NCBI GenBank assembly: GCA_002362575.1
Contig: DEUM01000004.1
Span: 1 to 16,148, forward strand
DNA: 16,148 bases
Direction: 5' to 3'
Source of the DNA: Lachnoclostridium sp. UBA3262
Lineage (GTDB): Bacteria > Bacillota > Clostridia > Lachnospirales > Lachnospiraceae
The notes under the pieces were generated by a model. That model searched no databases, was not told the origin of the DNA, and saw nothing but the letters and a program-made list of their open reading frames with translations. Made by a program: the position numbers and the translations under genes. Positions 5,510 through 13,111 of the stretch are shown piece by piece. The stretch's first letter is position 1; each line of letters starts with the position of its first letter.

Positions 5510-6544
5510 CTACCGGATGGGTAGGCGGCTCAGACTTAGAGCCGCTTCTTTATTTTCATAAACGATATACAGCACATCATCCCTGGCGGCTTCAAAATAT
5601 CTGATTTTATCTGAAGCGTCTATGCCGAGCAAAGAAAAATCTATTTTTTTTGTTAGGGAATTTTCTGTATTATTTCCATAAAAAATCCCATCGGCTGAGA
5701 GAAGGTATAACCGTTCCCGATAGTTCGCCATATAGTATGGGGCAGTGGTATTTTTTTCTGTGAAAAGAGAGATGGTATGAGTCAGTTCGCCGGAGCGTAT
5801 ATCATAATCCTTTAATAGAAATTTTCTTGTACTGCTATCCGGGACGGCAGATATATAATGATAGTCATAAAAAGAATTCCGGCCGGATTCTCCGGTTATG
5901 CCATCACAGCCAAGTGCCTGTCCCTCTGCGATATTGTAAAATTTAACGGTATGGTCGGCATAGGTAATTGCCAGTGCTGTGCCGCAGAAACGAATATCCT
6001 GCACGCTGTAATTTTCGACCTCGTGATTTTTAACACGGATTTTTTTTGCATTTGTGCCGGAAGCGGATTTTGGAGTCTGGTTCAGCTTTTTTAAAGGGAT
6101 GGTTTTTATTTTACCTTTATTGGTAAGCTGAACGAAAGACTGTGCGCGGAGATGACCTTTTTTGTCATAGTATTTCCGGCAGGCATATAAAAGACCGGAA
6201 GAACCATAAGTAAAGTTATCAAGGAACTGACTCTTTTTGACCGTCCACTGCTCCGGCATCTCTGCCCATGTGTTGCCCGGCTGCAGGCTATAGGCGGTAT
6301 AGGTGTTTTTATTTTTCTCAAACAGAGTCAGAGAGTTTGAAACCGGATTGTAGGCGAAGGCTATGGCCTTATGGCCCTTTAGGGAAATGTTCTCTGAGAG
6401 AGGCTGTTTATTGGCGTGACTGTTTTCTGAACCAGAGTCAGTGACGGAGCCAGAGTCAGAGCCGGCAGGCAGGGAGTTTGCCCCACTGCCACACCCACAT
6501 AAGAATATCAGGATTGTGATACAGTAAAGGATGTATTTTTTCAT
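5510..6544 (-). CDS. Lipoprotein of unknown function, beta-propeller-like repeats
   Basis: A 344-residue protein. The start at ATG 6544 is chosen because AGAGG lies nine bases upstream and a lipoprotein signal follows at once: MKKYILYC..., lipobox L-C-G-C with Cys18 as the likely lipidated residue. Residues 20-50 are a Ser/Gly/Asp-rich linker (GSDSGSVTDSGSE). The rest is a series of short beta-strand blocks of the kind seen in seven-bladed propellers (IAFAYNPVSNSLTLFE, ALAITYADHTVKFYN, RLYLLSADGIFYG). No catalytic motif is recognised. A hairpin in its leader (6598-6621: CACGCATA/TATACGTG on the minus strand, then GGGGGTTTT) could attenuate transcription. It may be expressed by weak read-through from the ferritin-like gene upstream or from an unrecognised promoter. 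Confidence 0.75.
   Translation of the reverse strand: MKKYILYCITILIFLCGCGSGANSLPAGSDSGSVTDSGSENSHANKQPLSENISLKGHKAIAFAYNPVSNSLTLFEKNKNTYTAYSLQPGNTWAEMPEQWTVKKSQFLDNFTYGSSGLLYACRKYYDKKGHLRAQSFVQLTNKGKIKTIPLKKLNQTPKSASGTNAKKIRVKNHEVENYSVQDIRFCGTALAITYADHTVKFYNIAEGQALGCDGITGESGRNSFYDYHYISAVPDSSTRKFLLKDYDIRSGELTHTISLFTEKNTTAPYYMANYRERLYLLSADGIFYGNNTENSLTKKIDFSLLGIDASDKIRYFEAARDDVLYIVYENKEAALSLSRLPIR
5525..5556 (+). terminator. Terminator of the thioesterase gene
   Basis: GCGGCTC (5525-5531) and GAGCCGC (5539-5545) form a perfect 7-bp stem with loop AGACTTA. TTCTTTATTTT follows. It lies inside the 3' coding end of the convergent lipoprotein gene, which must encode both. Confidence 0.75.
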
Positions 6545-6639
6545 TGTCATGCACCTCTTTCGGTTTATAAACGGAAAGTTTTGATATGCAAAACCCCCAC
6601 GTATATAAAATTGTATGCGTGAGAGGAACAAAGTATGAC

Positions 6640-6684
6640 GATAAAAAAGAAAAATATAAATGAGGCAGACCTTTACAGCCTGCC
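6640..6684 (-). terminator. Terminator of the ferritin-like gene
   Basis: On the minus strand GGCAGGC (6684-6678) pairs with GTCTGCC (6670-6664) across TGTAAAG, with one G-U pair. A long T-rich run follows (to about 6640). It is 46 bases past the stop codon. Confidence 0.7.
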
Positions 6685-6730
6685 CCAAACTCATGAATCT
6701 TTTGCAAAAGTGTGGTTCTACTCGTGTAGA

Positions 6731-7186
6731 TTATACCATGCCGTTTGCCGTTTTGTATTTGTAGATTACTTCTGCATGGTTCTGCTCCTCCGTCTGGATG
6801 TGGTTCAGCAGTTTGCGGATATTGCTTGCTGCAAACTGGAATAAATCCGTATTATAGGTGGAGGAGACCAGCTTTTCTGTTGCGATGGAATCGGTACAGA
6901 GGAACTGGTCATGTTTTTTGTTTTCGGAATTATCCATGGATGTGTAGGTGGCAGATGGTGAGTAGCCGCTGACAGAGGAGGTTGCACTTACACTCGGAAC
7001 ATCTCCCTTGAGCAGTTGGCCGAGCGCATCGAAGTGCTCCTGCTCCTCATCTCCGATTTTGTGGAATAAATCCTTTAATTCCGGATCTTTGGCGGAATTC
7101 TCATAAAAACGGTACTTTTCTACACAGGTTTTCTCCTGTGCCTGCAAATCCTTGATTACGGTTGCTTCTTTTTCTGATAACTTCAT
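6731..7186 (-). CDS. Ferritin-like (spore coat CotF-type) protein
   Basis: A 151-residue mostly helical protein. Two E-x-x-H motifs, EEQEH (Glu48/His51) and EEQNH (Glu134/His137), sit in long amphipathic helices, with further acidic residues (Glu18, Glu23, Glu104) that could complete a di-metal site. This is the pattern of small ferritin-like/CotF-type proteins in clostridia, often labelled spore coat proteins. A Ser/Thr-rich flexible insert (residues 63-86: VPSVSATSSVSGYSPSAT...) separates the two halves. The start follows AAGGAG by eight bases. It is divergent from the AIM24 gene across 127 bases and has its own terminator. Metal binding and a role in sporulation or oxidative stress are inferred from family features only. 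Confidence 0.75.
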   Translation of the reverse strand: MKLSEKEATVIKDLQAQEKTCVEKYRFYENSAKDPELKDLFHKIGDEEQEHFDALGQLLKGDVPSVSATSSVSGYSPSATYTSMDNSENKKHDQFLCTDSIATEKLVSSTYNTDLFQFAASNIRKLLNHIQTEEQNHAEVIYKYKTANGMV

Positions 7187-7251
7187 ACGAAATTCTCCTT
7201 TTCTTTTTTTTCAGTATTTCCAAAAAGAAGTAGAATATGTAAAAAAACTCA

Positions 7252-7280
7252 TTTTCATTTTTAGCAGTTTATGATAGAAT
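7252..7280 (+). promoter_or_regulatory. Promoter of the AIM24 operon
   Basis: TTTTCA (7252-7257), a 17-base spacer, and TAGAAT (7275-7280) with TG at 7272-7273. It lies about 34 bases before the AIM24 start codon. Confidence 0.55.
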
Positions 7281-7313
7281 AGTAGAAAAAGTTTATGAAA
7301 GGGGTATTGCGTT

Positions 7314-7991
7314 ATGAAATATTCGATTGAAGGAGCACCATTGCCGGTTGTCATTTGTGATTTGGAGCCGGGCGAGACTATGATTACAGAGAAAGGTGCT
7401 ATGTCATGGATGACGCCGAACATGAAGATGGAGACAACGGGCGGCGGCGTTGGTAAGATGGTCGGGCGTATGTTCAGCGGTGAAGCGATGTTCCAGAACC
7501 GTTACACGGCAGAGGGCGGCCCGGGACAGATTGCATATGCGTCCAGTTTTCCAGGTTCGATTCTGGCATTCGAGATTGGCGCTGGAAAAGAAATTATTGC
7601 ACAAAAGAGTGCCTTTTTAGCTTCGGAAGCAGGCGTTACACTGTCTGTTGCCTTTCAGAAGAAATTAGGAGGCGGTTTCTTTGGGGGCGAAGGATTTATT
7701 ATGCAGAGACTGTCCGGTAACGGAATTGCTTTTGTCGAGATTGATGGATATGTAAAAGAGTATGACCTTGCAGACGGTGAGACGATGGTTATTGATACCG
7801 GATATCTGGCTGCCATGGATATCACATGTAAAATGGATATCGCATCGGTAAAAGGATTAAAGAATAAATTTTTAGGTGGCGAAGGATTTTTCAATACGGT
7901 AGTAACAGGACCGGGAAAAATTTATCTGCAGTCTATGCCGATTAACCAGATGGCGGGTGCCATTAGTCCGTTTATTGCAACCGGAAAATAG
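7314..7991 (+). CDS. AIM24 family protein
   Basis: A 225-residue protein of the AIM24/TIGR00266 family, a double beta-helix fold of unresolved function in bacteria (the yeast namesake is mitochondrial). The hallmarks are the two repeated Gly-rich blocks, GGGFFGGEGFIMQRLSGNG (about 119-137) and KNKFLGGEGFFNTVVTGPGK (about 183-202), followed by IYLQSMP. Length is normal for the family. The SD AAGGGG is nine bases before ATG. There is no signal peptide or membrane span, so it is cytosolic. It is followed after 22 bases by a membrane protein gene with its own strong SD, suggesting a two-gene operon. Confidence 0.9.
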   Translation: MKYSIEGAPLPVVICDLEPGETMITEKGAMSWMTPNMKMETTGGGVGKMVGRMFSGEAMFQNRYTAEGGPGQIAYASSFPGSILAFEIGAGKEIIAQKSAFLASEAGVTLSVAFQKKLGGGFFGGEGFIMQRLSGNGIAFVEIDGYVKEYDLADGETMVIDTGYLAAMDITCKMDIASVKGLKNKFLGGEGFFNTVVTGPGKIYLQSMPINQMAGAISPFIATGK

Positions 7992-8013
7992 TGACTGAAG
8001 TAGGAGGATTTTA

Positions 8014-8619
8014 ATGGAAGACAATACGTTATCAATCAGCGGTAAAACATGGAAGATGCCACTCAGGGTGCTTAGCCTGATTACATTTTTTGTCGCTGCC
8101 TATTCATTCGTGCAGAGTGTGCTTGTGTTGATACAGGATTATGAGAGACAGGATTTATCAATGCTTGTCGTTGTGATTTTTCTGCTTGTCACGCCGTTTG
8201 CATTTGCAGCAGCCTTGTTTTTTGCCTATTCGATACATAGGATGGCTGGTGGTGAAAAGGCCAGCCGGCAGATAATACTGGGATATGCTATGCTGGTATT
8301 GGCCGCGGTAGATAATCTTATCTATGTTTCCATTCATCATGAAGGGGATTCGGTCAGTTTTTATCTGTTAGGCGGAATTGAATTAGTATGCTTTATTATC
8401 TTCTTTTTGTATTATCAGGATTTAGGAAACCGGGCGATGGCGTTGTGTGCAGGAATTTTGCTTGTTGCCTGTACGGTGCTGGAGTTGGAGGAAGCCATTC
8501 GATATTTTGTTTCCATCAGCTATTATGATTTTACGGGATATTATTTTTCCCAGACGCTTTTGGATACACTTTTGGCAGTTGAAAGCCTGCTGTTTGTGTT
8601 TGGATTAAAGAAGAGATAA
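8014..8619 (+). CDS. Six-span integral membrane protein, unknown function
   Basis: A 201-residue hydrophobic protein with about six membrane segments (roughly residues 17-40, 50-75, 87-107, 114-134, 141-158, 180-198). It has short loops and a basic C-terminus (KKR). Family not recognised. The start follows TAGGAGG by six bases. It sits 22 bases behind the AIM24 gene and is presumably co-transcribed with it. Acidic residues at the end of the fifth segment (LELEEAIRY) are unusual within a membrane region and may mark a functional site. Nothing in the sequence indicates a transported substrate. Confidence 0.7.
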   Translation: MEDNTLSISGKTWKMPLRVLSLITFFVAAYSFVQSVLVLIQDYERQDLSMLVVVIFLLVTPFAFAAALFFAYSIHRMAGGEKASRQIILGYAMLVLAAVDNLIYVSIHHEGDSVSFYLLGGIELVCFIIFFLYYQDLGNRAMALCAGILLVACTVLELEEAIRYFVSISYYDFTGYYFSQTLLDTLLAVESLLFVFGLKKR

Positions 8620-8640
8620 GGTATTCGCATAATTGAATTC

Positions 8641-8660
8641 GTACAGAGATTTATCTGTAC
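8641..8660. promoter_or_regulatory. Palindromic operator candidate upstream of eda
   Basis: GTACAGA-GATTTA-TCTGTAC is a perfect 7-bp inverted repeat with a six-base spacer, 47 bases before the eda start. It is too far from a T-tract to be a terminator. A promoter here is not clear (TTGAAT at 8633-8638 is the best -35). It could bind the regulator of hexuronate catabolism. Confidence 0.45.
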
Positions 8661-8707
8661 AGAAAAGGACAAAAAGCGCAAATTACAGCGCAGAAATGAG
8701 GGAAACC

Positions 8708-9349
8708 ATGAACGCAGTATTAGAGAAGTTTGAAAAGATTGGTATTGTACCAGTCGTAGTTTTAGAGGATGCAAAGGCTGCAGAGCCACTTGCAAGAGCC
8801 TTGTGTAATGGAGGTCTGCCATGTGCAGAGGTAACATTCCGAACCGCGGCGGCGGAGGAGGCAATCCGGATTATCTCTGAAAAATATCCGGAGATGCTTG
8901 TCGGAGCCGGAACGGTTCTGACGATAGAGCAGGTGGACTGTGCGGTAGCGGCGGGCGCACGTTTTATTGTCAGCCCGGGGCTGAATCCGAAAGTTGTGCA
9001 GTATTGTATTGATAAAAATATACCGGTAACTCCGGGAACCCAGACGCCGAGCGAGATGGAACAGGCAATTGAGATGGGTCTTGATGTAGTAAAATTTTTC
9101 CCGGCTGAGCCTGCCGGAGGTCTGAAGATGATTAAAGCAGTGGCAGCCCCGTATACCGGACTTAAGTTTATGCCGACTGGTGGAATCAATCTAGGCAATG
9201 TAGAAGAATATTTGAAGTATGATCGTATTCTCGCCTGTGGCGGAAGCTGGATGGTCAAGGGAGATTTGATTGCTGCCGGGAAGTTTGATGAGATTGAAAA
9301 TATGACGAGGGCAGCAGCAGAGCTAGTGAAAAAAATAAGGAACAATTGA
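8708..9349 (+). CDS. eda: KDPG aldolase (2-keto-3-deoxy-6-phosphogluconate aldolase)
   Basis: A 213-residue class I aldolase that splits 2-keto-3-deoxy-6-phosphogluconate into pyruvate and glyceraldehyde-3-phosphate, the last step of hexuronate/pectin breakdown and of the Entner-Doudoroff path. Visible active-site residues: Glu41 and Arg45 in EVTFRT, GAGTVL at 66-71, and the Schiff-base Lys129 in VVKFFPAE. These correspond to Glu45, Arg49 and Lys133 of the E. coli enzyme. Length is typical. The start at 8708 is chosen from GAGGG five bases upstream. A TTG-initiated extension to 8633 would run through the operator palindrome and lacks an SD. kdgK follows after 19 bases, making a kinase-aldolase pair. 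KDG-producing enzymes are not in this window. Confidence 0.93.
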   Translation: MNAVLEKFEKIGIVPVVVLEDAKAAEPLARALCNGGLPCAEVTFRTAAAEEAIRIISEKYPEMLVGAGTVLTIEQVDCAVAAGARFIVSPGLNPKVVQYCIDKNIPVTPGTQTPSEMEQAIEMGLDVVKFFPAEPAGGLKMIKAVAAPYTGLKFMPTGGINLGNVEEYLKYDRILACGGSWMVKGDLIAAGKFDEIENMTRAAAELVKKIRNN

Positions 9350-9368
9350 GATAGGAGAGAAATAGAAA

Positions 9369-10394
9369 ATGGCAAAGAAAGTAGTTACATTTGGAGAATT
9401 GATGTTGAGACTGGCGCCGGAGGGCTATACCCGCTTTGTTCAGGCGGACACCTTTGGAGCCACATACGGCGGAGGAGAGGCTAATGTAGCGGTATCCCTG
9501 GCAAATTATGGACTGGATGCGAAGTTTGTGACGAAGCTGCCGGCACATGAGATTGGTCAGGCCGCAGTAAATTCTTTAAGGAGATATGGTGTAGATACGA
9601 CAGACATTGTACGCGGAGGGGACCGTGTCGGTATTTACTATCTGGAAAAGGGAGCGTCTCAAAGACCTTCTAAGGTAATCTACGACCGTGCCGGTTCTGC
9701 GATTGCAACAGCAACGAAGGCAGACTTTGACTGGAAAAAGATTTTTGAGGATGTAAGCTGGTTTCATTTTACCGGAATTACTCCGGCATTAAATGACGAA
9801 GTGGCAGATATCTGTCTGGAGGCATGTAAGGCGGCTAAGGAAGCAGGAGTTACGATTTCCTGTGATTTGAATTATAGAAATAAGCTTTGGTCAAAGGAAA
9901 AAGCAGGAAAAGTTATGGGAGAGCTTTGCCAGTATGTGGACGTCTGCATCGCAAATGAGGAGGACGCGGCAGATATATTTGGCATCCGTTCCGCCGGAAC
10001 TGATGTTACGGCTGGTACAGTGAACCATGAAGGATATAAAGATGTGGCAAAACAGCTGGCAGAACGTTTTGGGTTTAGCAAAGTTGCCATTACTCTCAGG
10101 GAATCTATTTCAGCAAATGATAACAACTGGTCGGCCATGCTGTATGACGGCAATGATTTTTATTTCAGCAAGAAATATAAAATGCACATTGTGGACCGTG
10201 TAGGAGGCGGGGACAGCTTTGGGGGCGGACTGATATGCGCAGTATTGAATGGATATGGTTCTCAGGAGACGATTGAGTTTGCTGTGGCGGCTTCTTGTCT
10301 GAAACATTCCATTGAAGGCGATTATAACATGGTGTCTATGGATGAAGTGTTAAAGCTTGCCGGTGGAGATGCTTCCGGGCGTGTGCAGAGATAG
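9369..10394 (+). CDS. kdgK: 2-keto-3-deoxygluconate kinase (PfkB family)
   Basis: A 341-residue PfkB-type sugar kinase that phosphorylates 2-keto-3-deoxygluconate with ATP to make the substrate of the aldolase encoded just upstream. The N-terminal substrate signature YGGGEANVAVSLANYG (about 33-48) is present. So is the C-terminal nucleotide/catalytic signature DRVGGGDSFGGG with catalytic Asp282 (GGGD in place of the more usual GAGD). Length fits KDG kinases (about 310-345). The SD AGGAGAG is about ten bases from ATG. PfkB enzymes are hard to tell apart by sequence; the pairing with eda makes KDG the most likely substrate. A small alarmone hydrolase gene follows after 22 bases. Confidence 0.9.
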   Translation: MAKKVVTFGELMLRLAPEGYTRFVQADTFGATYGGGEANVAVSLANYGLDAKFVTKLPAHEIGQAAVNSLRRYGVDTTDIVRGGDRVGIYYLEKGASQRPSKVIYDRAGSAIATATKADFDWKKIFEDVSWFHFTGITPALNDEVADICLEACKAAKEAGVTISCDLNYRNKLWSKEKAGKVMGELCQYVDVCIANEEDAADIFGIRSAGTDVTAGTVNHEGYKDVAKQLAERFGFSKVAITLRESISANDNNWSAMLYDGNDFYFSKKYKMHIVDRVGGGDSFGGGLICAVLNGYGSQETIEFAVAASCLKHSIEGDYNMVSMDEVLKLAGGDASGRVQR

Positions 10395-10416
10395 TGATTG
10401 TCAGGAGCGTGCAGGA

Positions 10417-11145
10417 ATGAAGATGTTTCGGGAATGTCCGGAAACAATAAATAAAACTACCAGTTATCACTGTCGCCTGTTAGGAGCAGTGAGAGATGGG
10501 CAGGAGGAGGAAGTGTGCTCAATCTGTCCATCTTTGCATGGGAGGATGGAGAAAGAAAAACTAATATATAAGGCGTTTCGCTTTGCCGATTGTGCGCATC
10601 AGGGGCAGTATCGGAAAGGGACGGATATCCCATATCTGATACATTTAGTCCGTACATGGGGGTATGTCAATCAGATGACGGAAAACCGTATGGAGCAGGC
10701 AGCAGCTCTTTTGCATGATGTGCTGGAAGATACAAAGGTTACCGAGCAGGAGCTGAGGAGGGAATTTGGCGACGGGATAACCTCACTTGTTGTTGGAGAA
10801 AGTGAGTATAAGAGAGAAGAAAAGCCGGCAGGGGAGACGTGGCAGATTCGCAAGCAGGAGACGATCGGGCGTCTGAAAGGACGGCTGGATAATGAAAATG
10901 ATTTGGCGGCGATGCGGATTGCATTTGCGGACAAGCTGGCAAATCTGTACTCCATGATGTTTGAATACCTTCGCGTGGGGGAACGGCTGTGGAGCAAATT
11001 TAATCAGAAAAACAAGGATATGCATGCATGGTACTATGGCGAAATGGGATTGATTTTTTCGCAGTATTTTCATGAGAAGGAGCCGGCGTTATTAGGAGAA
11101 TACTGGAAATATTATCAGGAGGTTTTTGACGCTTATGAAATTTAA
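10417..11145 (+). CDS. Stand-alone HD-domain (p)ppGpp hydrolase-like protein
   Basis: A 242-residue protein with the HD hydrolase fold of RelA/SpoT enzymes but no synthetase, TGS or ACT domain, so a small alarmone hydrolase type. Metal/catalytic residues are all visible: His76 (PYLIHLVR), His100-Asp101 and Glu104-Asp105 (LLHDVLEDT), Asp172 and Asn176 (FADKLANL). His76-His100 spacing equals that of His53-His77 in streptococcal Rel. The first 45 residues are an unusual extension with Cys7, Cys19 and a CxxC (Cys34, Cys37), possibly a metal site. The start is set by AGGAG nine bases upstream; a start at the internal Met44 would remove the Cys region but has its SD directly against the ATG. It lies 22 bases after kdgK and overlaps the next gene by 11 bases. 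Substrate (ppGpp, pppGpp or another nucleotide) is inferred. Confidence 0.85.
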   Translation: MKMFRECPETINKTTSYHCRLLGAVRDGQEEEVCSICPSLHGRMEKEKLIYKAFRFADCAHQGQYRKGTDIPYLIHLVRTWGYVNQMTENRMEQAAALLHDVLEDTKVTEQELRREFGDGITSLVVGESEYKREEKPAGETWQIRKQETIGRLKGRLDNENDLAAMRIAFADKLANLYSMMFEYLRVGERLWSKFNQKNKDMHAWYYGEMGLIFSQYFHEKEPALLGEYWKYYQEVFDAYEI

Positions 11146-11626
11146 GTCAATAAATGAACTGGAACAGTTTTCTTTTGAGGATTCCGAAATAAAAGAGTTG
11201 ACAGTTGGGAATCATCAGATTTGTTTTACCCTGAGCGGCGCTATGGTAAAGGCAGACAATACACAAAATAAAAGATATCAGGATATGTATTGCGGAGAGA
11301 TTGTTCTACAGTTAGAGAATACTGAAATCCTGCGTGTTATAAAAGAGGGTATGAAGTATTATGATGCAGATGGAAGGCTGTTGCGGGAGGTGCCGGACGA
11401 GGATGTGCCGGAGATTGGGCAGCAGGAAATATTCAAACGGTGTGCAAAAGGGAAAATATTTACTACTGTAGCAGATGAGGTAAAAGAGGGATATGCTTAT
11501 GAGTTTGGTATTGATATTCCCCGCGAGGAGGATGAGGAGGAGATAGATACCTACTGGCTCTGTTTACAGTTTGAACGGGGAATTGCTATGTGGGACCGTT
11601 ATTGTAGTCCTGCAGAGGGAATATAA
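11135..11626 (+). CDS. Acidic cytosolic protein, unknown function, coupled to the alarmone hydrolase
   Basis: A 163-residue acidic protein with no signal peptide or membrane segment. Family not recognised. Visible features are a predicted beta-rich N-terminal half (IKELTVGNHQICFTLSGAMV) and an acidic run PREEDEEEID near residue 130. The start at ATG 11135 overlaps the end of the upstream HD gene by 11 bases, with AGGAGG about 12 bases upstream. A TTG nine bases earlier is closer to the SD and cannot be excluded. The overlap points to translational coupling, so it may work with, or regulate, the hydrolase. A sodium-dependent transporter gene follows after 41 bases. Confidence 0.7.
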   Translation: MKFKSINELEQFSFEDSEIKELTVGNHQICFTLSGAMVKADNTQNKRYQDMYCGEIVLQLENTEILRVIKEGMKYYDADGRLLREVPDEDVPEIGQQEIFKRCAKGKIFTTVADEVKEGYAYEFGIDIPREEDEEEIDTYWLCLQFERGIAMWDRYCSPAEGI

Positions 11627-11667
11627 AATTAAGAAAAGAAACAGATAATCTGGAATGGAGGAAGATT

Positions 11668-13023
11668 ATGAAACAAAAAAGAGGCAGTTTTTCCGGTGGA
11701 ATCGGCTTTGTGCTGGCGGCAGCCGGAAGTGCAGTTGGGTTAGGAAATTTATGGCGGTTTCCATATTTGGCGGCGCAGTATGGCGGCGGTATTTTTATCT
11801 TGGTCTATATTATTCTAGCGCTGACATTTGGTTTTGCATTGATGACAACAGAGGTTGCCATCGGGCGGAAAACCGGACTCAGTCCGGTTCGCGCATATGC
11901 GGTTCTGAATGAAAAGTTTGCAGGACTCGGCTATTTGTCAATTTTTGTTCCGTTTATTATATTGCCTTATTACTGTGTGATAGGAGGCTGGGTATTGAAG
12001 TATATGACGGCTTCTATCGGCAGTGACTTTATGGCGGCGGCAGGAGACAATTATTTTGGAAGCTTTATCGGCAGCACATATGCACCTCTTGTTTTCTTCC
12101 TGATATTTTTACTGGCGACTGCCGGTGTCATTTTAGGCGGAGTACAGAAAGGGATTGAGCGTGTCAGCAAGTTTTTGATGCCGTTGCTTCTCATATTGAC
12201 AATTGGAGTTGCTATTTATACAATGACGATTCCGGGGGCAATGGAGGGAGTAAAATATTATCTGCTTCCTGACTTCTCGAAATTTTCCATTAAGACAGTT
12301 TGCGCCGCCATGGGACAGATGTTTTTCTCCATGAGTCTGGCAATGGGAATTATGGTTACTTATGGCTCTTACACGAAAAAGGAAATTGACTTAAATAAAT
12401 CCGTCAACCAGATTGAGATTTTTGATACAGTGGTTGCACTTCTTGCTGGTTTAATGGTAGTACCGGCAGTGTATGTATTCAGCGGAGAAGAAGGCCTTGC
12501 CAGCAGTGGAGCGGGGCTGATGTTCCAGACATTGCCGAAAGTATTCGCATCCATGCCTGCGGGGAAAATCGTAGCCAGTCTGTTTTTTATATTAGTGCTT
12601 CTGGCTGCTCTGACTAGTGCTATTTCGGTGATGGAGGCGTTGGTGTCGGCGCTGATAGATAAGTTTCATTTTTCAAGGCAAAAGGCTGTTATTATGATTT
12701 TAATCTCGAGTGTTATACTGGGCGTACCTTCCTCACTGGGAAATGGAATCTGGGCAAATATTAAGCTGCTGGGAATGGATTTTCTTACCTTCTTTGATTA
12801 TCTCAGCAATAGTGTTCTTATGCCTCTTGTGGCATTGCTTACCTGTATCCTTGTCGGATGGAGAATCGGAACGAAGCCGATCGAGGAGGAAATGACACGA
12901 AATGGCGAAAAGTTTGGACGCCGTTCAATATACAGGGTTATGATTAAGTACATTGCTCCAGTATTTCTTGTTATTATTTTAGTGTTCTACACGCTTGCAC
13001 AGTTTGGAATCATTCAATATTAA
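11668..13023 (+). CDS. Sodium-dependent transporter, SNF/NSS family
   Basis: A 451-residue inner-membrane symporter of the neurotransmitter:sodium symporter family (LeuT/MhsT type). It probably imports an amino acid or related solute with sodium. The family signature in span 1 is intact: AAAGSAVGLGNLWRFPYL (residues 18-35), followed by YGGGIF. About 11-12 hydrophobic spans are seen, the last near 425-447 (APVFLVIILVFYTLAQFGII), as in the shorter bacterial members. The SD GGAGG is six bases from ATG. It is the last gene of the eda-kdgK-hydrolase run and is followed by a strong terminator. Substrate cannot be read from the sequence. Confidence 0.92.
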   Translation: MKQKRGSFSGGIGFVLAAAGSAVGLGNLWRFPYLAAQYGGGIFILVYIILALTFGFALMTTEVAIGRKTGLSPVRAYAVLNEKFAGLGYLSIFVPFIILPYYCVIGGWVLKYMTASIGSDFMAAAGDNYFGSFIGSTYAPLVFFLIFLLATAGVILGGVQKGIERVSKFLMPLLLILTIGVAIYTMTIPGAMEGVKYYLLPDFSKFSIKTVCAAMGQMFFSMSLAMGIMVTYGSYTKKEIDLNKSVNQIEIFDTVVALLAGLMVVPAVYVFSGEEGLASSGAGLMFQTLPKVFASMPAGKIVASLFFILVLLAALTSAISVMEALVSALIDKFHFSRQKAVIMILISSVILGVPSSLGNGIWANIKLLGMDFLTFFDYLSNSVLMPLVALLTCILVGWRIGTKPIEEEMTRNGEKFGRRSIYRVMIKYIAPVFLVIILVFYTLAQFGIIQY

Positions 13024-13047
13024 AATAAAAACGGGATGAAATATAGG

Positions 13048-13096
13048 GAACTGTCACACGGTATAGGAAAAACAGCTAGTGTGACAGTTCTTTTTT
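13048..13096 (+). terminator. Strong intrinsic terminator after the transporter gene
   Basis: GAACTGTCACAC (13048-13059) and GTGTGACAGTTC (13079-13090) form a perfect 12-bp stem with a 19-base loop, followed by TTTTTT. It closes the plus-strand run of genes from eda onward. Confidence 0.92.
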
Positions 13097-13111
13097 GTAT
13101 TTCAAAAAAAT

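Noticed and set aside
8633..8707. TTG-initiated extension of eda
   Set aside because: No SD, not part of the aldolase family, and it would translate the operator palindrome.
8683..9375. Long minus-strand ORF (230 codons) opposite eda
   Set aside because: Antisense shadow of a gene with clear active-site motifs; no SD or family resemblance.
13048..13096. Reading the TGACA within this hairpin as a fourth copy of the phased repeats
   Set aside because: It is out of phase (46 bases from the next) and is explained by the terminator stem.
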